From an uncultured Bacteroidales bacterium (lineage in GTDB: Bacteria > Bacteroidota > Bacteroidia > Bacteroidales > WCHB1-69), in assembly GCA_934699095.1 (NCBI GenBank), contig CAKUVI010000005.1:1-64000 (forward strand): 64,000 nt of DNA, read 5' to 3'. This document shows, piece after piece, positions 56,399 to 64,000 of the stretch. The notes beneath the pieces were generated by a model. That model was not told where the DNA came from, did no database searches, and saw only the letters and a program-made list of their open reading frames with translations. Every line of letters begins with the position of its first letter. The stretch's first letter is position 1. The translations under genes were made by a program, and so were the position numbers.

Positions 56399-58534
56399 CT
56401 ATGCCATTTCAATGGCGTATTCCCGGTAGTCCGCAGCGGAGTATTTCTCCATCAGCGCGTCCAGATCGTCATCCGCCGAACGTGGGGAGGCGGGTGGAAC
56501 AAAGCTTGCGCTTCCAACCTCCCCGGCGGCGGACCCTTGCAGGGTTACATCCGAGGCTTTCCCTGGCAGGCAGTCCAGAGCATCCGGCATCTCGGCCGGT
56601 AGAACTTTGATGTTGGCTATGTTGTCCTTGCCTTCGCGGACAAATTTGTCGAACTTGCTGATATACTTGCTTTGCTCGGTCATCGCGGCGGTGTCGGCCT
56701 CCGTCCATTCCGCCTGTGCCGTGGTGAAGGTGGCAATCTGTGCGGCTTTGCCCACATACTGCCCGCCCTGGTACAGATAAACTTCGCCGATGGTGCCGTC
56801 AGTGTCATCCAGCCAGTAGGCGTCCACGCTGTAGTTGCCCGGCTTCAGCCGCTTTAGCACCGACAGGCTCTCCAACTGGTAGTCGGCATACTGCACTTGC
56901 ACATACTGGTTGCGCTGGATCCTGGTGGAAGTGTGTTTCCCGATGTAGCGCAACAGCAGGCTGCGGTTCATCGGCTTCAGCTGCGGGTTCAGGTTCTCCA
57001 AGAACACTTGCATACGGGTCTTCCCCGGATAGGTCTTCTGGTCGCGGTGCAGGCCGTTGTTGTACGCCTCGATCATCTTCAGATCGTCGGCCACCAACTG
57101 CTCGTAGCTGTAGGTTTTCTCCTTGATCTCGTATTTGTCGGTTTGCTCGTTGTAGAACCGCTCGCCCTCGGTCTGGTTCACCGCCAGCTTGGCATACCAG
57201 CGGCCGATGCCGTCCTGGTAGCGTTTCTCGTAGCCGTACTTCTTGGCGCGGTTGAACTGCTCAGCGTGTTTCTCCTGCGAGTTCGTGGGGGCGCACCAGC
57301 GCACGAACGGGAACAGGTTGCCCGCCCGCATCAGGTCGTCCTCGAACTGGTTCACCAGATGGTTCTCCACCTCCATCTCCAAGGGCAGGCCGAGACCGTG
57401 CCGGTCGAGGAAGCGGAACATGTCGCGAAGGCAGCCGATATACAGATCCGTGTCCTTCTTCCTGCTGTAGGCTGCGCCGATGAGGGCGCCGCTGCACACG
57501 TCGTATGCGTAGTAGGCCTTCACGCGGTTGCCGTCGTGCATCTTGCGAGGCAGGTCACGGTCGTCGAGACTCACCTTGCTCAAGCTGAACATCGCGTTGT
57601 GACGGTGGTGGTGCGGACGGCTCAACGCGCCGAACTTGTGGTAGCTCATCCGGATGCTGTCGATCAGCACCTTGTTCTCGGGCGCGTTCACGATGTTCCA
57701 CACCGTGCTCTCGCTGATGGTGATGGGCGTGCCGTCCTCATCGGTGAAGTCGCGGCGGTCGAAGATCTGCCCCGTGCGGCTGTCCACCACGTCGATGCCG
57801 GCGGCCAGGAACTGGATATACTGTGCGTGTACCCAGTCGGCATACGGGTTGTTCTTCTGGCAGTAGAGCGAAAGGATCATCCACTTCACCGCCTCCGTGA
57901 CCTTCCGGCTGTTCTGGTTGCAGTAGTTCTTGTGTATAAGACTCTCATAGTCGGGAGTGTCGTTGTGGAAATAGGCATTGTAGCGGTCGCGCAGGCGGCG
58001 GTCGTTCGAAGGCAGGGTATGGGGAAAGCGATCGCGGTTCACGGCGTTCACGTCAGCGCTCACGCTGGCAAAGAGGCCGTTTTTGCGGTTGCCGCTGATA
58101 TTGCAGGCATCGCGGCGGCCCTTGCGGACGGTCAGCATTTCGCGCACCGCATTCAGCACGATGGCGTTGTTATAGTACTCGGTCTGAACGTGTGCTGGCA
58201 GAGGTCTTCCGTCGGTAAGTTGGTAGTCAGCGTAGAAGCTGCGGGCGTCGGCATCCTCGCGTATAAGGCTCTCAAACACCGAGATTTGCGGCGCGCCCTC
58301 CATCACGGCGGCCTCGCCACGGTTGGCTAATGCGCGATCCACCTTGGCCTTTAGGTTCATCGGCAGCGTGTCGTAGGCCACCACCGCCGGAATGCCCGGA
58401 GCGGACCGGTGCAGCACCTCTATGCGTTGCCGTGCCACATTCTGGTCATAGGTACCGCGCTTCATGATGCCGCTTTCCCAAAGGAAACGCGCCTCAAAGC
58501 CCAACCGACCGTTATATGATAGCAATGTATTCAT
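56399..58534 (-). CDS. MuA-type DDE transposase
   Basis: 711 residues, close to MuA (663). N-terminal DNA-binding domains include a MuA-type HTH (about residues 1-110; ISVFESLIREDADARSFYAD YQLTDGRPLP). The catalytic core (about 310-430) begins at SKVSLDDRDLPRKMHDGNRV KAYYAYDVCSG and reaches PLEMEVENHLVNQFEDDL and CAPTNSQEKHAEQFNRAKKY. By position the second acidic residue would be Glu (MEVE) rather than Asp. A C-terminal beta-barrel and a tail (about 560-711) follow, where MuB would bind. It is the second early gene. Confidence 0.92.
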   Translation of the reverse strand: MNTLLSYNGRLGFEARFLWESGIMKRGTYDQNVARQRIEVLHRSAPGIPAVVAYDTLPMNLKAKVDRALANRGEAAVMEGAPQISVFESLIREDADARSFYADYQLTDGRPLPAHVQTEYYNNAIVLNAVREMLTVRKGRRDACNISGNRKNGLFASVSADVNAVNRDRFPHTLPSNDRRLRDRYNAYFHNDTPDYESLIHKNYCNQNSRKVTEAVKWMILSLYCQKNNPYADWVHAQYIQFLAAGIDVVDSRTGQIFDRRDFTDEDGTPITISESTVWNIVNAPENKVLIDSIRMSYHKFGALSRPHHHRHNAMFSLSKVSLDDRDLPRKMHDGNRVKAYYAYDVCSGALIGAAYSRKKDTDLYIGCLRDMFRFLDRHGLGLPLEMEVENHLVNQFEDDLMRAGNLFPFVRWCAPTNSQEKHAEQFNRAKKYGYEKRYQDGIGRWYAKLAVNQTEGERFYNEQTDKYEIKEKTYSYEQLVADDLKMIEAYNNGLHRDQKTYPGKTRMQVFLENLNPQLKPMNRSLLLRYIGKHTSTRIQRNQYVQVQYADYQLESLSVLKRLKPGNYSVDAYWLDDTDGTIGEVYLYQGGQYVGKAAQIATFTTAQAEWTEADTAAMTEQSKYISKFDKFVREGKDNIANIKVLPAEMPDALDCLPGKASDVTLQGSAAGEVGSASFVPPASPRSADDDLDALMEKYSAADYREYAIEMA

Positions 58535-58550
58535 TATCCGTCTCCTTATA

Positions 58551-58736
58551 CTATTCGTAAATGGGGATTCCGCCGTAGTCGCGCACGGCCACCGCCCTGA
58601 TATTGCGGGCCGTCTGGCTGTCGCCCTTCCCGTTCAACACATTGCTCACCCACACCGGCGACACCTTGAAGCGCCTCGCCAGCAAGAGCCCGGTGCCCTT
58701 CTTCGTCCAAACTTTCTTCGGGGGTATTTTCTCCAT
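58551..58736 (-). CDS. Ner-like small DNA-binding protein
   Basis: 61 residues: MEKIPPKKVWTKKGTGLLLA RRFKVSPVWVSNVLNGKGDS QTARNIRAVA. A helix-turn-helix fits LLARRFKVSPVWVSNVLNG. It is the first early gene, divergent from the repressor, and 16 nt before the transposase, exactly the position of Mu ner (which turns down early and repressor transcription). Another reading of the same stretch in a different frame lacks coding character. Confidence 0.78.
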   Translation of the reverse strand: MEKIPPKKVWTKKGTGLLLARRFKVSPVWVSNVLNGKGDSQTARNIRAVAVRDYGGIPIYE

Positions 58737-58797
58737 TGTAACTTCTTTTTGAAATTTTCGTATTTTTACACGCCAGTTTTATTATTAAACTGCGCGG

Positions 58798-58805
58798 CAA
58801 AATTA
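58798..58805 (-). promoter_or_regulatory. Early promoter -7 box (Pe-like)
   Basis: TAATTTTG on the minus strand, about 62 nt before the Ner-like ATG. It abuts the palindrome ATTAGA/TCTAAT (58802-58819). Confidence 0.5.
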
Positions 58806-58903
58806 GAAAAAAATCTAATCACTCGGCTCAATTTTGAGAAAAAAATCTACTTTTGAATGGATACAAAGTCTAACTTGCTGATTTTCATAAAAGAAAAAAA
58901 TCT
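58802..58903. promoter_or_regulatory. Repressor operator region of the genetic switch
   Basis: GAAAAAAATCT occurs three times (58806-58816, 58838-58848, 58893-58903), spaced 32 and 55 nt, about 3 and 5 helical turns. The first overlaps the palindrome ATTAGA/TCTAAT next to the early -7 box, the second overlaps the repressor -7 box, and the third lies inside the repressor gene. CTCAA/TTGAG (58828-58839) forms another palindrome. Confidence 0.55.
58848..58855 (+). promoter_or_regulatory. Repressor promoter -7 box (Pc-like)
   Basis: TACTTTTG ends 1 nt before the repressor ATG at 58857, so a transcript from here would be leaderless or start inside the gene; overlap with operator repeat 2 would allow autorepression. 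Confidence 0.5.
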
Positions 58904-59486
58904 TTCCAAAACAGATTTTTATAAAAAAACAGGTCTTTCGAATGGTTTTTTGGACAAAGGAGGGAGTGTCACATCGGCAAATTTAGAGACAATTCTAAAT
59001 ACATTTCCCGAAATTTCGCTTGATTGGTTGGTCACAGGGCGCGGTCCGATGCTCCGAAGCAACCTCCCCGCAGCGCACCCTGCGACGGAGCCTCGCGCTG
59101 GCATCCCGCTCATCCCGATCAACGCCATGGCGGGCGTGTTCACGGGCGAGCAGTCGGTGCTGGAACTGGAGTGCGAGCGTTACGTGGTCCCCGCCTTCAA
59201 GGAGGCCGAGTTCCTCATCACCGTCAAAGGATCCTCCATGATTCCCAAGTACTACAGCGGCGATATCGTGGCCTGCAAGCGTATGCCCTTGGACACTTTC
59301 TTCCAGTGGAACAAGGTGTATGTACTCGACACCGAGCAGGGCCCGCTCATCAAGCGCATAAAGAAGGGCACCACCGATGACACGCTCACCATCTTCAGCG
59401 ACAACCCCGACTACGACCCCTTCGAGCTGCCGCGCACCAAGATCTACCACATCGCGCTGGTGGTCGGCGTGATCCGGCTGGAGTAG
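58857..59486 (+). CDS. Prophage repressor, HTH + S24 (LexA/CI-like) peptidase
   Basis: 209 residues. The N-terminal ~60 residues are a small helical DNA-binding domain (KNLSKTDFYKKTGLSNGFLD and EISLDWLVTG, the usual end of such domains). The C-terminal S24 domain has an Ala-Gly autocleavage site in NAMAGVF (A92-G93), catalytic Ser127 in VKGSSMIPKYYSGD and Lys166 in GPLIKRIKK. It should keep the lysogen silent and be cleaved after RecA activation. The HTH part is AT-rich and the S24 part GC-rich with a sharp change near 59035, suggesting a domain swap. Confidence 0.9.
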   Translation: MDTKSNLLIFIKEKNLSKTDFYKKTGLSNGFLDKGGSVTSANLETILNTFPEISLDWLVTGRGPMLRSNLPAAHPATEPRAGIPLIPINAMAGVFTGEQSVLELECERYVVPAFKEAEFLITVKGSSMIPKYYSGDIVACKRMPLDTFFQWNKVYVLDTEQGPLIKRIKKGTTDDTLTIFSDNPDYDPFELPRTKIYHIALVVGVIRLE

Positions 59487-60147
59487 CGCACACGCCGCGC
59501 ACCCACCACGTGACCGCCGCACCCGCCTCCCGCGCACCCCAAAACGGCACACACACGCGCCAAACCCTGCAAAATTTACATACAGTACTGATTTTTAGCC
59601 ATTTAAATAGGAATGAAACGGTTCAAAAGTGGCGAAAAATACCCCCTCTATTTCCTCATTTTTGCCGAGTTACGTGAAAAATTTGGCGCAAACACCCTTT
59701 TCAATCCGACTTTTCCAACACAAAAAATGTAAGTCTGTTGTAAGTCTGTTTGTAAGTCTATTGTCAGTCTGTCGGCAAAATCGGGTACAAAACGCCCCTC
59801 ATTGCACCCCTATTGAAACGGTGCAAAAACGCCCTTTCACCCCCTCATCCGCCGCCCGGATCCGCACAACGGGCTCTTCAACCTCAACCCACGAAAAAGC
59901 CCGCAGAATCGGCGATTTACAGCCATTCCACGGGCAAAATACAACCTCGGAAAACCCCGATTAAACTTTTGCTACAGAAAACGGGCTCCTCGCCCGTCAA
60001 AAATTAAACCAAAATATAAGTTTTGGTACAGTTTGTTTTGTACCGGTGTTTCGGCAAAATTCAGTATAACCCACTGTTTTTCAGGCAATTTTCGGGCAAA
60101 ATTTTGTAGGACGATGTTGTACGGTTTGTTCTGAGCCCCATACAACA
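59487..60147. other. Left end of the prophage, noncoding
   Basis: About 660 nt without a convincing gene. In order: a C-rich stretch of CGCAC/CCGC units (59487-59570), a phased array of GTAAGTCTGTT (59729-59773), GGTACAAAAC-type motifs (59785, inverted at 60041), a GC hairpin ACGGGC/GCCCGT (59979-60000), and TA/GTAC-rich sequence up to the proposed end. These are candidate transposase-binding sites. Confidence 0.55.
59729..59773 (+). repeat. Helically phased GTAAGTCTGTT array
   Basis: Four units start at 59729, 59740, 59752 and 59763 (period 11-12 nt): GTAAGTCTGTT, GTAAGTCTGTT, GTAAGTCTATT and GTCAGTCTGTC. One unit per helical turn suggests a protein-binding array. Confidence 0.75.
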
Positions 60148-62413
60148 ACCTGAACACATAGATACGCTTGCAAATAGTGTTAAAGAAAAAAACACTGATT
60201 CGCAAATTGACGCAAAGAGAGGAGAAGTTAAGAAAAAGACTCCTCAAAAAGCGAATACAAGCGACACATTAGCCATATTCGACAACGGCTATGTGTTACA
60301 TAAATTATGGACATCTCCCACTAAAAATGTTGTAAGCGTAGTGATGAGCCAACCAGAAGGTGTTTATCGTGGATTACTGTATGTTAGAAACATCACAGAA
60401 CCATCAGATATTGTAAATCAAAAAACAATTGATTGTCAGCATTTAGCTGGTGCTTTTGAAGTTGATGGAAAAATCACTGATAAGGTTATATTTGCCACAG
60501 AAAAAGAGTGGTCATCAATAGTAAAAACTTGGGATGACAACAAATTACACAAAGTAAAGGATGATGAAATGTTCGACTCTCGATTCCATTTCATCAGACA
60601 ATACGTACCTTACTATCATACATCATTTACTTTTTCGGCTGATGGAAAAGGGTTTCAAACCGTTAGTGGAAAATCAACTGTTTATGCAACACTTATTAAC
60701 ACATCTTATAGCAACGGGCTAAGTGGAATTGATAGACGAACCGGCAGCAGTGTAAGAGGGGGATATTCTTATACAACGGAAGGTACGGCAAAGAACAATT
60801 TTACATGGGAAATTAGAGATGGACATTTGATTTTAGTGTTTGGTAATTCTCCAACAGCAAATGTGACCGTCACTATGACAGACAAATTTGAAAAGGTACA
60901 CCAAAGCAATCGTCAGCAGATGATAGCCCAAGCAAAACGCGATATGTCATCCAATCCTGAAGTGGCAGAGCAGAAAAAGAATGTTACTAATGCGTTGAAA
61001 ATATTGTCAGGATCTGATATCAGAGTATATCAAATTATGGTTATTTCTCAACATACATTACGATTAATACCTGCTTATTTCGACAATAATAATACTTTAC
61101 AATATGCAGACGACTGGATTGATTTGTACTCAAATGACGCTGAAAACATGTTTCTTCCATCAGTGGAACGACTTGTTGTTTTGGCTGACACTAACTTCTT
61201 AAGACCATACGAGTCTGATTCTCAGCGAGAGGGACGTCTGTTAAAAGAAAAAAAAATTGAAGAAGAGAAACGCATAGCGGAAGAAAAAAAGAAAGAAGAA
61301 GAAATACGTATAGCGGAAGAAAAAAGAAGATTGCAAGAGTTACTACCCTCTGTTTCATTAACCTGCACTTCTATTTTTGAAAAATTGCAAAAGTGCATTT
61401 CAGAAAAAACAGGCTATTACGACTTTTCAACAATGAATGACAATGTCTTTCAACACTTTGACTTTTCAACAGTCTTGTCTGCTGAAGAAGCAACATCAGC
61501 AAACAAAGCTACTGTTTTGCTATGCAAACTGTATCCTTGGCTGCCACTGTCTAATTTCCAAGTGGATTCTATCGAGGTTGACTCCAATGGAAATGTTTAT
61601 GCCCTGAACACACTTAACCGTAATGAGTCGTCAAAGAATGTGTTTGACACCTATTTGACTTTACGGTTGCCGTTTGCAAACAACTTCGCCATATTAATAG
61701 ATTCCATCTCGTATAAAACTCAGCAGTGGCAGGATAATTCAGAGAAAAAATATGATATGCGGGAACAAATGATGGTAAAAGACCAGCTTCTTCTAGGCAA
61801 CTACAAAAAAATCGCGCCTTTTGTTGTGAAAGCTTATTTGAATTATCAAAAGAAGCATCAAATTTCTGTAAAGAAACACTACCAGCAATCTGATCCAGAG
61901 ATTCATATATTTACCATGCACCAGTATTTATATTTGACCATTGCAAATTTGCGTGAGCATTCTATTGAACAACAACAATTCATAAGCACCTATGCAGGCA
62001 AAACACATACGGATGTTGTAAAAGTATTAAAATCGTTCATAAAGCAAAAAGAGAGTGAATTGTTGCCGGAGAAAGAAATTCAGGATTTAATTGAGCTTTC
62101 AGGTGTAATTTCAGATACAGAAGAAAAATGTTTGGATTTTCTAATGAATAGAAGAATCATAGAGGAAAACCATCAGCAAATCAGTTCAAAAAAGAAAACG
62201 TGCAAATACATTGTTGATGCTTACGAAAAGCATTTTAAATCGCTCGACCAATCATGGCATCTCTCTGAAAAGAATGATAAACTGGCAAGGGAAAGGGAAT
62301 TACAACGTAAGGTTCTGGCTCTAATCAACAGAACTAATGTCTCAGAATTGAATGCTAAAGCAAAACAGTTGAGGAAAGAAAATATTGAAGTAATGATAGA
62401 ACGGCTGAAATAG
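60148..62413 (+). pseudogene. 5'-truncated gene at the prophage left flank
   Basis: An open frame runs to 62413 and is open back to 60110 without an ATG. Codons from 60149 on (PEHIDTLANSVKEKNTDSQI...) look coding, so the 5' end appears lost at the phage boundary; a GTG at 60293 is the first plausible restart (706 residues). The protein has a beta-rich N-terminal half (DTLAIFDNGYVLHKLWTS...), a lysine/glutamate coiled coil near residue 330 (EEEKRIAEEKKKEEEIRIAE) and a helical C-terminal half. No family recognised. No matching 5' part lies at the right end. Confidence 0.6.
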
Positions 62414-62466
62414 GGTTTTCAAGTAATGAGATATACGAAAAAAGCCGATTTGTGTGAAAGGAACAA

Positions 62467-62495
62467 GCCGAAAATACATAACAAAGTAGGCGATT
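62467..62495 (+). repeat. Leader repeat, copy 1
   Basis: AAGCCGAAAATACATAACAA then AGTAGGCGAT, 20 nt before the gene at 62514. A variant copy precedes the gene at 63188. Confidence 0.55.
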
Positions 62496-62513
62496 ATAAA
62501 TAAAATTGAAAGT

Positions 62514-63107
62514 ATGAAAAATCAAGAAAAATGGGGTTTCCTAAGAGAGCATTCCAGCAAAGCAACTGGAAAAGATAGTTTCACGGGTCTTCATAGAACC
62601 GGGTTGGATGAATACTTGAAAGAACTGTTTCCAAAAGAAGAATGGGTTCACGACAAGGCATTCGGGAAAAGATTGGATGGAATCAACCATAGAATCCGCC
62701 CCGATTATCTTTGTGAAAAGTTAAAAATAATAGTAGAATTCGATGGAATAGACCATTATAAAAAGCCGTCTCAAATATTGAAAGACCAAAATAATACGGA
62801 AATATATCAGAAAAATGGTTTCAAGGTGATTCGCATTCCTTATTTCATTCAACTAACAAATGAAGTGGTTGAGATTCTATTTGGGATTAAACACAAAAAC
62901 ACTTTGTTCAACCCGAACATACCCTCATTAAGCTCGAAAGGAAGTCACTCTCCTGCATATTTGTGTCCTGCTGGATTGAAAAGAATGGCAAAAGAGTACA
63001 AAATGTTTCCTCAACAATACAAGATTAATGTCGATTCCTTGAAGAAGGAAAACCAGTCATTCTTGACCGGCGTGGACTTGTTAGAAGCAGAATACAATAA
63101 GGAATAG
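62514..63107 (+). CDS. DUF559/Vsr-like endonuclease family protein
   Basis: 197 residues. The nuclease-like core is RPDYLCEKLKIIVEFDGIDH YKKPSQILKDQNNTEIYQKN GFKVIRIPYF, matching the PD-(D/E)XK pattern of DUF559/Vsr-type enzymes: D in RPDY, E in VEFDG, and the K/R-x-x-x-GF-V-I-R-I-P end. The N-terminal part (WGFLREHSSKATGKDSFTGL HRTGLDEYL) is specific. It may be a repair, restriction-related or mobile-element nuclease. AT-rich, in line with the host flank. Confidence 0.75.
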   Translation: MKNQEKWGFLREHSSKATGKDSFTGLHRTGLDEYLKELFPKEEWVHDKAFGKRLDGINHRIRPDYLCEKLKIIVEFDGIDHYKKPSQILKDQNNTEIYQKNGFKVIRIPYFIQLTNEVVEILFGIKHKNTLFNPNIPSLSSKGSHSPAYLCPAGLKRMAKEYKMFPQQYKINVDSLKKENQSFLTGVDLLEAEYNKE

Positions 63108-63137
63108 TGTAGCTTTTGTTTCATTCAACCTTGATGG

Positions 63138-63166
63138 CGGAAGCCGAAAAGCCATAACAGAGTAGG
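63138..63166 (+). repeat. Leader repeat, copy 2
   Basis: AAGCCGAAAAGCCATAACAG then AGTAGGCATC, in the gap before the gene at 63188; variant of the copy at 62467. Confidence 0.55.
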
Positions 63167-63187
63167 CATCATTATTATATAAATAAT

Positions 63188-63466
63188 ATGGGCTTCCTCT
63201 CCGACTTCCTCTTATTAAATTTCATGAAACGCCGGGCCAAGCGCAAAGGGTGCGGCATCGGTGACATGGTGATGCTGAAAACCGGCGGCCCCGTCATGAT
63301 GGTGGTGGACGTTGATCTTGAGGAGGCTGAATGTGAATGGTTCTCCGAAGAGGACCAGAAAACACACCGTAAGTGCTTCATGTTTGAGATGCTCGTGAAT
63401 GTAAACAATATTGGGCTACAATCCGATCTTTTCATGCAACAACATTCTATAAAGACAACTAATTGA
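63188..63466 (+). CDS. DUF2158 (YodC-like) protein
   Basis: 92 residues. The core GIGDMVMLKTGGPVMMVVDV DLEEAECEWFSEE matches DUF2158 (GD.V.LKSGGP.M.V...... C.WF), a small beta-barrel protein of unknown function. A basic N-terminal extension (MGFLSDFLLLNFMKRRAKRK) precedes it. GC content is higher than in the neighbouring genes. It is preceded by leader repeat copy 2. Confidence 0.83.
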   Translation: MGFLSDFLLLNFMKRRAKRKGCGIGDMVMLKTGGPVMMVVDVDLEEAECEWFSEEDQKTHRKCFMFEMLVNVNNIGLQSDLFMQQHSIKTTN

Positions 63467-63491
63467 AGAGAAACTAGCAAAAATAAGAAAT

Positions 63492-63890
63492 ATGGAAGAA
63501 GAATACATTGAAATGATGGAAAGAACGGTCGATTTCATTAAGAAAGTGAAATTGACTGCGATAAATTATTGTAATCAAGTGTGCGTTTTTGAAAACAAAT
63601 CTCCAAGATTGCTCGAAGAAATGCGCAATGATTATGAAGGATACTTGGAATGTATTGATGGTCAAATACAACTGTTTAGGAAACACCATGTATGGATGTT
63701 CGCCGATTACACATTGGCAAGACGCTTTATGAATGTCTATTTTTCCGAAGTGGAGTCCTTGTTAGATGATCTTCACAGTATGGAACCATATTCCTCCTTG
63801 GTTTCAATTACATTAGAAGAATTGGCTTCAAAATTAGACAGTTGCAAAGATTATATACTCAGAAATGGGAACAGGAAGTTGCCCTTTTAA
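63492..63890 (+). CDS. Protein of unknown function
   Basis: 132 residues, MEEEYIEMMERTVDFIKKVK at the start. It is mostly helical (SPRLLEEMRNDYEGYLECID, EVESLLDDLHSMEPYSSLVS) with no signal peptide or membrane segment. It starts 25 nt after the DUF2158 gene on the same strand. No family recognised. Confidence 0.7.
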   Translation: MEEEYIEMMERTVDFIKKVKLTAINYCNQVCVFENKSPRLLEEMRNDYEGYLECIDGQIQLFRKHHVWMFADYTLARRFMNVYFSEVESLLDDLHSMEPYSSLVSITLEELASKLDSCKDYILRNGNRKLPF

Positions 63891-63912
63891 TCGCCACAAA
63901 TAACGCAAAGCA

Positions 63913-64000
63913 ATGGACAAAAACTTCATAAAAAATATGCTCGCCCTCCACTTCTTCGCCGCCAAGGAGGCTTTCGGATCGGATGCTGTGGTGGCACTGA
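63913..64000 (+). CDS. Partial gene at window end
   Basis: The reading from ATG at 63913 (MDKNFIKNMLALHFFAAKEA FGSDAVVAL) continues past the window edge. GC-rich and coding-like codons. It follows the preceding gene by 22 nt. Too short to identify. Confidence 0.5.
   Translation, partial: MDKNFIKNMLALHFFAAKEAFGSDAVVAL

Larger units (their letters stand above)
24963..60147. mobile_element. Mu-like transposable prophage (about 35 kb)
   Basis: Gene content and order define a Mu-type phage: S24 repressor, Ner-like HTH, MuA-type transposase, MuB-type ATPase, GemA-like and Gam-like early proteins, terminase, DUF935 portal, MuF, virion morphogenesis protein, protease/scaffold, capsid, lysis genes, contractile tail (DUF2586 sheath) and fibres. 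No essential module appears broken. GC content is higher than in either flank. The ends are approximate: both proposed termini begin TGTT and carry CAAAnnGTAC at a similar distance (about 19 bp) inside, but no 5-bp target duplication was found, so the boundary could shift within 24949-25028 and 60100-60180. Confidence 0.85.

Noticed and set aside
56897..58330. 477-codon plus-strand open frame opposite the transposase
   Set aside because: It has a Val/Ala/Leu/His-rich composition typical of an antisense shadow and lies entirely under the well-supported MuA-type gene.
24958..60152. A 5-bp target-site duplication at the proposed ends
   Set aside because: CAATT (24958-24962) and ACCTG (60148-60152) do not match, and other TG/CA pairs tried nearby gave no match either.

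Overview
The window is chromosomal DNA of a Bacteroidota, most likely a Bacteroidales species. It carries a protein with a C-terminal type IX secretion (Por) sorting domain, several FISUMP-domain proteins, AAA-ATPase/DUF4143 genes and many -7 boxes of the Bacteroides type (TAnnTTTG), two of them with a TTTG box exactly 19 nt upstream. It opens in the 3' end of a 5S rRNA gene, so it begins just after an rRNA operon. No database search was possible; product names rest on recognised motifs, domain order and gene order.

Region 1 (1-14.5 kb): rRNA terminator, a long AT-rich leader, a giant 4056-residue Ig/PKD-like repeat protein ending in a T9SS sorting domain, and an OmpA-family outer-membrane protein downstream. 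Region 2 (14.5-25 kb): a PrfH/RtcB pair; a three-gene minus-strand group (AAA ATPase, transmembrane Ser/Thr kinase with a FISUMP-like extracytoplasmic domain, small protein); an AAA/DUF4143 ATPase; a gene of unknown function; and two secreted FISUMP proteins. Two copies of a roughly 100-nt element that folds into a long hairpin, each behind a -7 box, flank the DUF4143 gene.

Region 3 (about 25.0-60.1 kb) is an apparently complete Mu-like transposable prophage, visibly more GC-rich than its surroundings. From its left (regulatory) end at high coordinates it has: a phased repeat array, an S24/LexA-type repressor divergent from a small HTH (Ner-like) gene, then a minus-strand early operon (MuA-type transposase, MuB-type ATPase, a RecA-like ATPase, GemA-like, ASCH, Gam-like, DUF4406 and DnaA-domain-IV-like proteins). 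A plus-strand block carries terminase, DUF1320, portal, MuF and virion-morphogenesis genes. A long minus-strand block carries protease/scaffold, capsid, lysis, sheath, tube, frameshifted tail chaperones, tape measure, baseplate and fibres. The MuF protein carries an AT-rich C-terminal toxin-like domain and is followed by a small accessory island with repeated leader cassettes. Two further cargo-like genes with host-type promoters lie antisense inside the tail operon.

Region 4 (60.1-64 kb): AT-rich flank with a 5'-truncated gene abutting the prophage end, a DUF559-like endonuclease, a DUF2158 protein and two genes of unknown function, the last cut by the window edge. The best candidates for new biology are the duplicated structured RNA, the MuF-toxin and accessory island, the kinase/FISUMP/ATPase cluster, and the heptamer-period tracts bridging stop and start codons in the phage operons.
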